A stretch of 64,000 bases of DNA, taken from the NCBI RefSeq assembly GCF_009754905.2, contig NZ_CP066775.1:3224001-3288000 (forward strand), read 5' to 3'. The notes under the pieces were generated by a model. The model worked only from the letters and a program-made list of their open reading frames with translations, ran no database searches and was not told the origin of the DNA. Source of the stretch: Mucilaginibacter ginkgonis (GTDB lineage Bacteria; Bacteroidota; Bacteroidia; Sphingobacteriales; Sphingobacteriaceae). The translations under genes and the position numbers were made by a program. How positions within the stretch are numbered: position 1 is the first letter of the stretch; each line of letters opens with the position of its first letter. This document shows, one piece after another, positions 24,548 to 33,055 of this stretch.

Positions 24548-25819
24548 ATGCTGCAAGTTAATTATATCCGCGAAAACCGGGAACAGGTTTTGGAACGTTT
24601 GGCGGTTAAAAATTTTAAAGACATCCAATTGGTTGACGAGGTTATTGCCCTGGATGACCAACGCAAACAAACCCAAAACAAACTGGATACTATTTCTGCA
24701 GAAGCTAACTCGGCCGCAAAACAAATCGGCGATTTGATGCGTACCGGCAAAAAAGAAGAAGCCGAAACCATCAAAGCTAAAACAGGCAGCTTCAAAGAGG
24801 AGATAAAAACGCTTGGCGAGCAGTTAATGCAGATAGAACAAGACTTGCAGCAAAAACTGGTATTGTTACCTAATCTGCCGCACAGTTCTGTGCCCAACGG
24901 TAAAACCCCGGAAGAAAACGAAGTGGCTTATGAGCATGGCGAGAAACCAAATCTTCCGGAGAACGCTTTGCCACATTGGGAACTGGCGGCCAGATATGAC
25001 CTTATAGATTTTGAGTTAGGGGTTAAGATCACCGGCGCAGGGTTTCCTGTATATAAAGGTAAAGGCGCAAAATTACAGCGCGCGTTGATTGCGTTCTTTT
25101 TAGACGAGGCTGAAAAAGCAGGTTACTCTGAACGTATGCTTCCATTAATGGTTAACGAAACATCTGGCTTTGGTACCGGGCAATTGCCTGACAAAGAAGG
25201 GCAAATGTATTTTGTAGGGCAGGATAATTTGTATCTGATACCTACTGCCGAGGTGCCAATTACCAACCTTTACCGTGACGTAATTCTTAAAGGCGAAGAA
25301 TTGCCGGTTAAGAATTGCGGCTATACACCGTGCTTTCGTCGCGAGGCGGGTTCTTATGGAGCACACGTGCGTGGATTAAACCGTTTGCACCAGTTTGATA
25401 AAGTAGAAATTGTACAGGTAGTTCATCCGGACGATTCTTACCAGGTATTAGAAGAAATGAGCCAACATGTGCAAGGCTTGCTGAAAAAATTGGAGTTACC
25501 ATACCGCGTGCTTAGGCTATGCGGCGGCGACATGAGTTTTGCATCTGCACTTACTTTTGATATGGAAACCTGGAGCGCCGCGCAACAACGCTGGCTGGAA
25601 GTTTCGTCAGTATCAAACTTTGAAACCTTTCAGGCGAGCCGCTTAAAATTGCGTTTCCGTAACGCGGAAGGTAAAACCCAGTTAGCCCATACTTTGAACG
25701 GCAGCGCACTTGCCTTGCCGCGTATTGTTGCTACTTTGTTAGAAAATAACCAGACAGAAAAAGGTATAAAAATACCTGAGGTGCTGGTGCCGTATACCCG
25801 GTTTGAGTGGATCGACTAG
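24548..25819 (+). CDS. serS: Seryl-tRNA synthetase
   Basis: 423 residues from MLQVNYIRENREQ. N-terminal antiparallel coiled-coil arm (about 30-110) for tRNA-Ser; class II catalytic core with motif 2 PCFRREAGSYGAHVRGLNRL and motif 3 LNGSALALPRIVATLLE; TAEVPITNLYRD binds serine. Full length. Start set by the -7 element just upstream. Its stop codon overlaps that of the convergent thrB by 3 bases (CTAG). Confidence 0.97.
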   Translation: MLQVNYIRENREQVLERLAVKNFKDIQLVDEVIALDDQRKQTQNKLDTISAEANSAAKQIGDLMRTGKKEEAETIKAKTGSFKEEIKTLGEQLMQIEQDLQQKLVLLPNLPHSSVPNGKTPEENEVAYEHGEKPNLPENALPHWELAARYDLIDFELGVKITGAGFPVYKGKGAKLQRALIAFFLDEAEKAGYSERMLPLMVNETSGFGTGQLPDKEGQMYFVGQDNLYLIPTAEVPITNLYRDVILKGEELPVKNCGYTPCFRREAGSYGAHVRGLNRLHQFDKVEIVQVVHPDDSYQVLEEMSQHVQGLLKKLELPYRVLRLCGGDMSFASALTFDMETWSAAQQRWLEVSSVSNFETFQASRLKLRFRNAEGKTQLAHTLNGSALALPRIVATLLENNQTEKGIKIPEVLVPYTRFEWID

Positions 25820-26754
25820 TGCTGTCCTAAAATTTTCGGTCCAACACCGTTAATTCCGGAAACATAAGTTTGCGAAGCGATTTTGATATCCGCCAAATGT
25901 TGTTGGATATTTTGTGTGATTTTATGTGCAGTATTGGCATCTTTTGTGAATGCGAATACAGATGGCCCTGATCCTGAAATGCCGAAGCTAACCGCCCCAT
26001 TGTCCATGGCTATCTCGCGCATTTTATAAAAGTCCGGAATCAGCATGGCACGTACGGGCTCTATGAGCACATCCTGCATGCTGCGGCCCATCAGGTCGAT
26101 GTCGTTGGTATATAAACCACTCATTAATCCTGCGATATTTCCCCATTGTGTAACCGCGTCTTTAAGTGCTACCTTATTACGGATGATCTGCCGGGCCTCG
26201 CGGGTTGGTACGTCTACCTCGGGAAAGATGATAGCGCAGTACAGGTCTTTAGGAAAAGGCAAACGGATAACTTCTAAAGGCTCGTAACTGCGTACCAATA
26301 CAAAGCCCCCCATTAGCGCGGGTGCCACATTATCGGCATGACCGTGGCCGCAAGCCATTCGCTCCCCTTCAATAGCAAACGGAAGCAACTCTGCTGCATC
26401 CCGGGTATCGCCCAATAAAGTTTTAGCTGCAAAGAGTCCTGCTACAGTACTTGCCGAACTGGAACCTAATCCGCTGCCAATTGGCATCTTTTTGTGCAGT
26501 TCTATATCCAGGCCAAGATCATTGCGACCAACGCTTTGTAAGTAATGCCGTACACTTACACTTACTGTATTCTTTTCGGGGTTAAGCGGCAGCCGGCCAT
26601 TGTCGCCGGTTATTTTGCTTATAATGATGCCGGGTTTGCTGGTTACTCGCATCACCACCTCGTCGCCTGGTGCTTCAACTGCGAAGCCCAAAATATCGAA
26701 GCCGCAAACGACATTGGCTACGGTAGCCGGTGCAAAAACATGAACCGATTCCAT
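25816..26754 (-). CDS. thrB: Homoserine kinase
   Basis: 312 residues, GHMP kinase. VHVFAPATVANVVCGFDILG at the N-terminus, ATP loop PIGSGLGSSSASTVAG, and C-terminal FGISGSGPSVFAF. Phosphorylates L-homoserine for threonine synthesis. Start and thrA stop overlap as TAATG, so it is translationally coupled to thrA. The expected thrC does not follow; serS converges instead. Confidence 0.96.
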   Translation of the reverse strand: MESVHVFAPATVANVVCGFDILGFAVEAPGDEVVMRVTSKPGIIISKITGDNGRLPLNPEKNTVSVSVRHYLQSVGRNDLGLDIELHKKMPIGSGLGSSSASTVAGLFAAKTLLGDTRDAAELLPFAIEGERMACGHGHADNVAPALMGGFVLVRSYEPLEVIRLPFPKDLYCAIIFPEVDVPTREARQIIRNKVALKDAVTQWGNIAGLMSGLYTNDIDLMGRSMQDVLIEPVRAMLIPDFYKMREIAMDNGAVSFGISGSGPSVFAFTKDANTAHKITQNIQQHLADIKIASQTYVSGINGVGPKILGQH

Positions 26755-29204
26755 TAATTTGCCCCCACATTTATCAAATCGGCAAATACGCCTGCCGCGG
26801 TTACCTCTGCTCCCGCACCAGGTCCCTTCACTACCATTGGCCGTTCATAATAACGATCTGTTGTGAATGCAATAATGTTGTCCGCTCCCGACATCATATA
26901 GAACGGATGATTTTCATTTACCATTTGCAAACTGATCACCGCTTTGCCGTTCTCCAGCTTGCCAATGTAGCGCAACACTTTTTTCTCGCGTTCGGCACGT
27001 TCCTTCAATTCGTTAAAATAGGCATCTTCCGCTTTTAAGGCGGCGTAAAAGTCGGGGACAGTTTGAGCATCAAGGCACGATTGCGGCAGGATGTTTTCTA
27101 TCTGTATATCACTTGCTTCCATTGGATAGCCGGAGTCGCGCGAAAGGATCAGCACTTTCCGCATAAAATCGGTACCACGAAGGTCATCTCTTGGGTCGGG
27201 CTCGGTATAGCCAGCTTCCTGTGCCATTTTAACCACATCATGAAAACTGGCATCCCCCTTGAAATTGTTAAAAATAAAAGATATGGTGCCCGAAAGAATA
27301 GCCTCCATGCGTTGTACATGGTCGCCGCTCACCATCAGGTTTTTTAATGTGCTGATAATTGGTAAACCCGCACCTACGTTGGTTTCGTAAAAGAAATCTA
27401 CCCCGCGCTGTATTGCGGTGTCCTTAAAGTTTCTGTACTGCGCGTACCCTGATGAGTTTGCCAGCTTATTACAGGTGACTACCGAAATATTCGCCTTAAA
27501 GGCCCGCTCATAAAAAGCAACCGGTAACGGACTGGCTGTATTGTCAACAAACACGCAGTTGGGCAAATTCATACCTACCATGCGGTCAAAAAACTCGTCT
27601 ATATTTGCGGCTTCGCCCTTTTCGTTCAGGTTTTGTTCCCAGTTTTGCAAGGATAGGCCTTCGGCATTGAAGGTCATTTTACGGCTATTACTAATGCCGG
27701 CAATCTTAACCTGAATTTTATTTTTCTCGCGCAGCTGTTTGCTATGGTTGTATAGTTGCTTGAAAAGCGTTTTACCAATATTTCCTGTACCAAGGCAAAA
27801 GGCGTGTAACGTTTTATTAAGTTCTGTGAAGAACGCGTCGTGCACGGCATTTAATGCCTTTGACAAAGCATTAGCAGATATGATCACAGAGATATTATAC
27901 TCCGACGATCCTTGCGCTATCGCCCTTACATTAACCCCGTTACGGCCAAGTGCATGAAACAACTTGCCAGACATGCCCGGTGTTTGTTTCATATTTTCGC
28001 CTACAACGGCTAGTACTGCCAAATCATCTTCAATATGCGCAGCCTCTAATTTCTTGGCTAATAGTTCTAACTCAAATTCTTGCTCGATTAGCGCCTTCGC
28101 CTTCGGGGCATCTGCCGGGTGAACGGCAAAAGTTATGGTATGCTCGGACGATGATTGCGTGATCAATATTACATTGATCTGTTCGCGCGCCAGCAGCGAG
28201 AATAACCTGCCGCTAAAACCCGCTTTGCCTACCATGCCACTACCTGTGAGATTTATCACACTGATTTGATTGATGGAGGATATACCTTTTATCGGATGAC
28301 CCGATGGCTGCGCTTTACCGCTGATCACAGTTCCCTCAAACTCCGGCTCGAAGGTGTTTTTAATAACAATCGGTATTTGCTTCAGAAATGCCGGAATCAT
28401 AGTCGGCGGATAAATAACCTTTGCACCGAAGTAGGATAGTTCCATCGCTTCTGTGTAAGTAACATCCGTCAGCGAAAAAGCTTTTTTAACAATGCGCGGA
28501 TCAGCCGTCATCATGCCGTTTACATCTGTCCAGATTTCTATAGCCTCTGCATTTAATGCCGCGCCAAATAAGGCTGCCGTATAATCACTGCCGCCGCGGC
28601 CAAGAGTTGTGATATTGCCGGCATCGTCGCTGGCAATAAATCCCGTTACAATGAGTGTCTTGTCGGTGTTTTCGCGGTAGAATTCCTGAATCAGCAAATC
28701 AGTCAATTGGGTAATAACCTTTGCTTGTCCAAAGCTGCTATCTGTTTTTACCAGCGTGCTTGCATCAACAAATAATGCACCCGGTACGGATTGTAACGCT
28801 ATGCGGCTCACCATCAACGCCGAACATTTTTCGCCGTAGCTTAATATCAAGTCGCGGGTTTTGGGTGTCAGTTCGCGCAGTGTTAATACCCCCTGAAATA
28901 AATCCTCTAACTCATTGAAGTAGATCTTTAACCTGGTAAGCAACGGGTTTTGGTTGTGGATGTCAACCAGTTTTTTAACCGCGTCGAAATGGCGGATCTC
29001 CAGATCGGCCAGTCTGCCGGTAAAACTCTCGCCAAGTGCGGCCTGTTCTGCTGTTTCTGCAAGGAGATTTGTGATTCCGCTCATAGCCGACAATACAAAC
29101 ACGGGCTTTTGTTCTGCCTGACTTTCTCTTTTTAGGATGTCTATCAGTGTATTGATACTTTCTGCCGATCCTACTGATGTACCACCGAATTTTAAAACTT
29201 TCAT
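26754..29204 (-). CDS. thrA: Bifunctional aspartate kinase / homoserine dehydrogenase
   Basis: About 816 residues. Starts MKVLKFGGTSVGSAESIN (aspartokinase ATP site), ACT-domain pair in the middle (about 315-455: SVINLTGSGMVGKAGFSGRL, VAVVGENMKQTPGMSGKLFH), then homoserine dehydrogenase from about 460 (CLGTGNIGKTLFKQL NAD(P) loop, GTISFIFNNF, YTEPDPRDDLRGTD). It catalyses the first and third steps from aspartate to threonine, with feedback control through ACT domains. Start moved from 29219 to 29204 to match the family. Controlled by the leader attenuator upstream. Confidence 0.96.
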   Translation of the reverse strand: MKVLKFGGTSVGSAESINTLIDILKRESQAEQKPVFVLSAMSGITNLLAETAEQAALGESFTGRLADLEIRHFDAVKKLVDIHNQNPLLTRLKIYFNELEDLFQGVLTLRELTPKTRDLILSYGEKCSALMVSRIALQSVPGALFVDASTLVKTDSSFGQAKVITQLTDLLIQEFYRENTDKTLIVTGFIASDDAGNITTLGRGGSDYTAALFGAALNAEAIEIWTDVNGMMTADPRIVKKAFSLTDVTYTEAMELSYFGAKVIYPPTMIPAFLKQIPIVIKNTFEPEFEGTVISGKAQPSGHPIKGISSINQISVINLTGSGMVGKAGFSGRLFSLLAREQINVILITQSSSEHTITFAVHPADAPKAKALIEQEFELELLAKKLEAAHIEDDLAVLAVVGENMKQTPGMSGKLFHALGRNGVNVRAIAQGSSEYNISVIISANALSKALNAVHDAFFTELNKTLHAFCLGTGNIGKTLFKQLYNHSKQLREKNKIQVKIAGISNSRKMTFNAEGLSLQNWEQNLNEKGEAANIDEFFDRMVGMNLPNCVFVDNTASPLPVAFYERAFKANISVVTCNKLANSSGYAQYRNFKDTAIQRGVDFFYETNVGAGLPIISTLKNLMVSGDHVQRMEAILSGTISFIFNNFKGDASFHDVVKMAQEAGYTEPDPRDDLRGTDFMRKVLILSRDSGYPMEASDIQIENILPQSCLDAQTVPDFYAALKAEDAYFNELKERAEREKKVLRYIGKLENGKAVISLQMVNENHPFYMMSGADNIIAFTTDRYYERPMVVKGPGAGAEVTAAGVFADLINVGAN

Positions 29205-29210
29205 AAGTAT

Positions 29211-29249
29211 TTTAAACAAAAACGCCTTCCTCGTTTGTGGAGGAAGGCG
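29211..29249 (-). terminator. Attenuator terminator of the thr operon
   Basis: On the minus strand CGCCTTCCTC (29249-29240) pairs with GAGGAAGGCG (29232-29223), a perfect 10-bp stem, followed by TTTTTGTTT. It lies between the leader peptide and thrA. Its upstream arm can instead pair with the end of the leader peptide coding region (see 29237-29297). Confidence 0.9.
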
Positions 29250-29297
29250 CCTTGTTGGTTTTTATTTTATTTATACCATAGGGTTATCTTCCTCCAC
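29237..29297 (-). promoter_or_regulatory. Antiterminator pairing of the thr attenuator
   Basis: On the minus strand GTGGAGGAAG (29297-29288), inside the last codons of the leader peptide, is perfectly complementary to CTTCCTCCAC (29246-29237). That segment includes most of the terminator's upstream arm, so the two hairpins exclude each other. Ribosome stalling on the Thr/Ile codons would leave the first arm free and allow read-through. Confidence 0.85.
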
Positions 29298-29349
29298 GCT
29301 TTGTGCATGTGGTCATAATAATCCAGGTGATGGTGTTGTTAATAGTCAT
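29284..29349 (-). CDS. thrL: thr operon leader peptide
   Basis: A 21-residue frame, MTINNTITWIIMTTCTKRGG plus R, with six Thr and four Ile codons, ending in TAA. It is placed 80 bases before thrA and overlaps the antiterminator arm through its final CGT-GGA-GGA-AGA codons. This is the classical layout of ribosome-mediated attenuation for threonine/isoleucine. Too short for normal gene finding. Composition, position and the mutually exclusive hairpins together make the call strong. Confidence 0.88.
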   Translation of the reverse strand: MTINNTITWIIMTTCTKRGGR

Positions 29350-29418
29350 TTGCTTTTGCGCTGCTAAGTAAGGTTATAAACATTAAAATAGCAAGGTATA
29401 TTTTAAATAAGCTTGCAT

Positions 29419-29434
29419 ATATACATTCGTATAT
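29419..29434. promoter_or_regulatory. Probable antitoxin operator
   Basis: ATATAC-ATTC-GTATAT inverted repeat (6-bp arms, 4-base spacer) 16 bases before the antitoxin ATG, in the promoter position. RHH antitoxins usually bind such short palindromes to repress their own operon. Confidence 0.5.
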
Positions 29435-29449
29435 CTAATTTTATATATC

Positions 29450-29707
29450 ATGAAGAGTATTCTATTAAAACTTGACGACAAATTGTTTGAAGAAACAGAA
29501 AAGCAAGTAAAAGCGAAAAAGGTTAACCGGCTATCTTATATAAAAAAAGCAATAGAAGAATATAACATTTTACAAGATCGCTTAAGTTTTGAGAAGCAAA
29601 TCGCTGAAGAAGTAGGCTTATTGAATAAATATGATCCGGACAAAGAACTAAACGCCGAATTTGAAAGCGCTGCTGAAGAAGACATGGAAAAGCATTTCAA
29701 TGACTAA
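29450..29707 (+). CDS. Ribbon-helix-helix antitoxin
   Basis: 85 residues. MKSILLKLDDKLFEETEKQV gives the short beta strand and helix of an RHH (CopG/MazE type) DNA-binding unit, with RLSYIKKAIEEYN as second helix. The C-terminal half is acidic (EEVGLLNKYDPDKELNAEFE), as expected for the toxin-masking tail. It overlaps the downstream toxin gene by 8 bases. Expected to neutralise the MazF-like toxin and autoregulate. Confidence 0.82.
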   Translation: MKSILLKLDDKLFEETEKQVKAKKVNRLSYIKKAIEEYNILQDRLSFEKQIAEEVGLLNKYDPDKELNAEFESAAEEDMEKHFND

Positions 29708-30053
29708 AATTCAGCAGTTTGATATCTGGATAGCCGACTTGCGTAAAGCTGATGGTACTGAACTTGGAAAAACACGCCCGGTTTTGGTGTTACAGGCTGA
29801 CTTGTTAAACCACGCATATCATGTATCAACAATCATTTGCGGTATTTCTTCACAGCATAGGCAGGGTGTCACGGCATTAAGGATCGCTGTAAAGCCTGAT
29901 GATATTAACGGTCTTGAAAAAGATTCGTATATCATTTGTGATCAAATAAGGTCGATAGACAATACCCGATTAGAAAAGCGTATAGGCCGTTTAAGCGACG
30001 ACAAAATTAAACAGGTGCAAAAGACACTAAGGGCAGTGCTAAATCTGTATTAA
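29700..30053 (+). CDS. MazF/PemK-family endoribonuclease toxin
   Basis: 117 residues from ATG 29700 (MTKIQQFDIWIADL), overlapping the antitoxin end. PemK/MazF marks: FDIWIADLRKADGTELGKTR followed by PVLVLQAD, and SYIICDQIRSIDNTRLEKRI near the end (the DQxRxxD segment with the catalytic Arg region). Expected to cut single-stranded RNA at a short sequence when the antitoxin is degraded. An upstream in-frame ATG at 29661 lies well inside the antitoxin and lacks family residues. Confidence 0.88.
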   Translation: MTKIQQFDIWIADLRKADGTELGKTRPVLVLQADLLNHAYHVSTIICGISSQHRQGVTALRIAVKPDDINGLEKDSYIICDQIRSIDNTRLEKRIGRLSDDKIKQVQKTLRAVLNLY

Positions 30054-30103
30054 ACCAAATTCATAAGTTTTCTTGCGGCAACGTTTTCACACTTGTCATA
30101 TCT

Positions 30104-30111
30104 TACCTTTG
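30104..30111 (+). promoter_or_regulatory. Bacteroidota -7 element for the MFS gene (TACCTTTG)
   Basis: Exact TAnnTTTG match, with TTTTC at 30083-30087 as a possible -33 element about 17 bases upstream. The ATG at 30118 is only 6 bases further on, so the mRNA would be nearly leaderless. This excludes the in-frame ATG at 30073. Confidence 0.55.
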
Positions 30112-30117
30112 CACAGC

Positions 30118-31365
30118 ATGACTACCTCAGCCGATATCGCAGAAGCAAGACGAAACAAAACCCTAATCATTTTTATCCTGGGTTTGCTCGCTACCATCGA
30201 TCCTTTTTCGATAGACTTTTACCTTCCCGCATTTAAAGATATCGCGCAAGATCTGCACGCTACTATAAACCAGGTTTCCCTTTCTATCTCCAGTTACTTT
30301 GCGGGCATGGCTATCGGGCAGATTATTTATGGCCCCATCGTAGACCGTTTCGGCCGCCGCCGACCACTGTATTTTGGTTTAGGCTTATACATCGTTTCGA
30401 GTGTGCTTTGCATGACGGCGCATAACGTTGAAGAAATTATAACATATCGCTTTATGCAGGCCCTTACCGGCAGCGTTGCTGCTGTAGCCGCGCTAGCCAT
30501 GGTTCGCGATTTTTATCCGGTGAAGGAAAGCGCCAGCATATTTTCTACTATCATGTTGATTATCGGAATATCTCCATTAGCAGCTCCCTCGCTTGGGGGG
30601 CTTGTTGCTTCTGTGGCCGGCTGGCAATGGGTATTCGCGATATTGATATTCGTTGTTTTGGTATTGATCGCGCTGGTGATCTTCTTCTTGCCACCGTCCG
30701 CGCTTCCGGATAAAACTGTTTCTTTAAAACCTAAACCGATCATCACTACGTTCTGGAAGATATTCTGCAACCGTCAGTTCATAACCTTTACGTTAGCGGG
30801 TAATTTTGCTTTCGCGATCCTCTTTGTTTACGTAACTGCTTCGCCAATCATTTTCATGGACCACTATAAACTAAGTCCGAAGGCTTTTGGGCTGATTTTT
30901 ACATTGTTGTCTTTCGGTTTTATTGCCAGCAACCGCATGAACATCGTTTTTCTTAAGCGATTCTCGAGCGGCCAGATATTTAAAACTGCCATGTTGGTGC
31001 AGGTTGGCATCGCTGTAATATTTCTAATTGCCGAGTGGAACGATTGGCTGGGCATGTACGGTGCCATTGGTATGTTTTTATTGATGCTGGGCACGCTGGG
31101 TTCTTTGGCTTCTAATTCGTCAGCAATAGCCCTGGCACCGTTTAAAAGCAACATAGGCAGTGCATCTGCTCTATTGGGCTTTATTCAGATAGGCATAGCA
31201 GGTGCTATTTCGGCCTTAACCGGTCTGGTTAGCTTTAAAACACTTGTGCCTATTCCAGCTTTAATGTTAAGCACTTGTATAATTGCGGTGCTTATTTATT
31301 TTATTGGCACCAGCGGGATTAAGCATTTAGAAGCGCCCGACGATGGCGCTGTAGTAACCCATTAG
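30118..31365 (+). CDS. Bcr/CflA-type multidrug MFS transporter
   Basis: 415 residues, 12 predicted helices. DPFSIDFYLPAFKDIAQDL in the first loop region and GQIIYGPIVDRFGRRRPLYF (MFS motif A between helices 2 and 3) place it in the drug:H+ antiporter-1 Bcr/CflA group, which exports bicyclomycin, chloramphenicol-like compounds or metabolites. Start at 30118 (MTTSADIAEARR), set by the promoter. 24 bases before rsgA on the same strand. Confidence 0.9.
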   Translation: MTTSADIAEARRNKTLIIFILGLLATIDPFSIDFYLPAFKDIAQDLHATINQVSLSISSYFAGMAIGQIIYGPIVDRFGRRRPLYFGLGLYIVSSVLCMTAHNVEEIITYRFMQALTGSVAAVAALAMVRDFYPVKESASIFSTIMLIIGISPLAAPSLGGLVASVAGWQWVFAILIFVVLVLIALVIFFLPPSALPDKTVSLKPKPIITTFWKIFCNRQFITFTLAGNFAFAILFVYVTASPIIFMDHYKLSPKAFGLIFTLLSFGFIASNRMNIVFLKRFSSGQIFKTAMLVQVGIAVIFLIAEWNDWLGMYGAIGMFLLMLGTLGSLASNSSAIALAPFKSNIGSASALLGFIQIGIAGAISALTGLVSFKTLVPIPALMLSTCIIAVLIYFIGTSGIKHLEAPDDGAVVTH

Positions 31366-31389
31366 CATTTTTTAGTTAATATTGCCATT

Positions 31390-32313
31390 ATGCTTAATGG
31401 TGTTGTTACTAAATCTACAGGCAGCTGGTATCGCGTGCAAACACCAGACGGCAAAACTGTAGATTGCCGCATCCGGGGCAAGTTCAGGACCAAAGGCATT
31501 ACCACCACAAACCCTATTGCCGTTGGCGACCGGGTAGATATAGAATTGGAACGTAACCAGGACACTGGCGTGATCACCAAGCTCTATAATCGTAAGAATT
31601 ATATTATCCGTAAATCGGTAAACCTTTCCAAGCAAGCGCAGATCATCGCTGCCAATCTGGACCAGGCATTTTTGGTGGTTACGTTGGCATCGCCAAGAAC
31701 TTCATTAGGCTTTATCGATCGCTTCCTGGTAACAGCCGAGGCTTATGATATCCCCGCTAAGTTGGTGTTTAACAAACTTGATCTCTTTAGCGATGAAGGA
31801 TTAGAAATACTAGCTGATTACAAAAGCATTTACGAAAACATTGGCTATCCGTGTTTCGAAGTGTCAGCCCTGGAAGGTACCAACATACCCAAGCTAAAAG
31901 AAGAGATGAAAGATAGGATAAGTCTTTTTAGCGGGCATTCCGGAGTGGGTAAATCAAGCCTGATGAATGCCATATTACCAGAGTTGGCCTTGCGTACCAA
32001 CGAAATATCCGACTGGAGCGACAAAGGCATGCACACCACTACTTTCGCCGAAATGTTTGAGCTACCCAGCGGAGGATTCATCATTGATACGCCGGGTATT
32101 CGGGAGTTAGGCGTTATAGATATTGAACAGCAGGAATTAGGCCACTTCTTCCCTGAGATGCGCGAGCGTATGAACGATTGCCGTTTTAATAATTGCAGGC
32201 ATATTAACGAGCCTGGTTGTGCAGTTATGGCAGCTTTAGAAGATGGTGAGATCGAGCCTTCGCGATATGAAAGCTACTTGAGCATTTACAATGGCAACGA
32301 TACAAGGAGTTGA
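31390..32313 (+). CDS. rsgA: Ribosome small-subunit-dependent GTPase A
   Basis: 307 residues. N-terminal OB fold (MLNGVVTKSTGSWYRVQTPD), circularly permuted GTPase with G4 FNKLDL, G1 SGHSGVGKSSLMN and G3 DTPGIREL in that order, and a C-terminal zinc knuckle CRFNNCRHINEPGC. It checks maturation of the 30S decoding centre. Confidence 0.96.
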   Translation: MLNGVVTKSTGSWYRVQTPDGKTVDCRIRGKFRTKGITTTNPIAVGDRVDIELERNQDTGVITKLYNRKNYIIRKSVNLSKQAQIIAANLDQAFLVVTLASPRTSLGFIDRFLVTAEAYDIPAKLVFNKLDLFSDEGLEILADYKSIYENIGYPCFEVSALEGTNIPKLKEEMKDRISLFSGHSGVGKSSLMNAILPELALRTNEISDWSDKGMHTTTFAEMFELPSGGFIIDTPGIRELGVIDIEQQELGHFFPEMRERMNDCRFNNCRHINEPGCAVMAALEDGEIEPSRYESYLSIYNGNDTRS

Positions 32314-32381
32314 TGTAAGGCATTGATATGCATATGTGAACGAAGATTAATCTGCTAATTCAATAATGTTATTAACCAACC

Positions 32382-32771
32382 ATGCAAGCCATGAAAAATG
32401 TAAACTTCCCCGGAGACTACCAGCAAATTATGCCTTACCTGATCGTTCCCAGCGGATTGCGGTTCATCAGCTTTATGAAAAAGGTTTTCGGCGCTCAAGA
32501 AAAAGGCGAACGGCACATGCGCGACGAATTTACCATTCAGCATGCCGAACTCACCGTCGGCCAAAGCGTGATCATGCTGGCAGATAGCACAGACAACTAC
32601 CCGCCGCAAACTGCCGGTATGTTTATTTATGTAGATGACTGCGACACTGTATACCAAGTTGCCTTAGATGAAGGCGCCATTTCTGTTATGCCGCCAAATG
32701 ATATGCCTTACGGCCGCAGCGCAGGTATTAAAGACCCGGTCGGTAATATTTGGTGGGTAACGTCTGTGTAA
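32382..32771 (+). CDS. VOC/glyoxalase-fold protein (PhnB-like)
   Basis: 129 residues, one VOC domain of the YdhE/PhnB kind: MPYLIVPSGLRFISFMKKVF, GAQEKGERH, IQHAELTVGQSVIMLADS, MFIYVDDCDTVYQ and DPVGNIWWVTSV. Members bind a metal or small ligand; many have no assigned reaction. A second in-frame ATG three codons on is possible. The monomer probably dimerises. Confidence 0.85.
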   Translation: MQAMKNVNFPGDYQQIMPYLIVPSGLRFISFMKKVFGAQEKGERHMRDEFTIQHAELTVGQSVIMLADSTDNYPPQTAGMFIYVDDCDTVYQVALDEGAISVMPPNDMPYGRSAGIKDPVGNIWWVTSV

Positions 32772-32833
32772 CACGTCAGTTAATTTTTTACAATATTTGC
32801 ATCACCTTAAGCGTTTATAGCTGTTACAACACC

Positions 32834-32977
32834 ATGGTACAGACCATTATCATCATATTGCTTTTTGGCGCGGCTGTCTTTTATATCGGAAGGCTTATGT
32901 ATAAGAGCATGACCGCGAAGAAAGCTTGCGGTGGAAACTGCAAATGCGGCGTCGATTTTTCTGATATCAAACCTTGA
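32834..32977 (+). CDS. FeoB-associated Cys-rich membrane protein-like
   Basis: 47 residues from MVQTIIIILLFGAAVFYIGR, one N-terminal membrane helix and a cytoplasmic Cys cluster KKACGGNCKCGVDF. The shape matches PF12669 (FeoB_associated), often found beside the ferrous iron transporter FeoB, though no feoB is here. I start at 32834; a frame open from 32750 adds residues without family likeness. Confidence 0.75.
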   Translation: MVQTIIIILLFGAAVFYIGRLMYKSMTAKKACGGNCKCGVDFSDIKP

Positions 32978-33055
32978 TGCTTAATTGTCAGGGCGTTACT
33001 TATTCATTAAATATTCAGGGCAAACCTTTAACTTTCGCAGAAGTTTAGTTCATTA

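Noticed and set aside
30073..30117. Longer start for the MFS transporter
   Set aside because: The -7 element TACCTTTG lies inside this stretch, and the added residues are not family-like.
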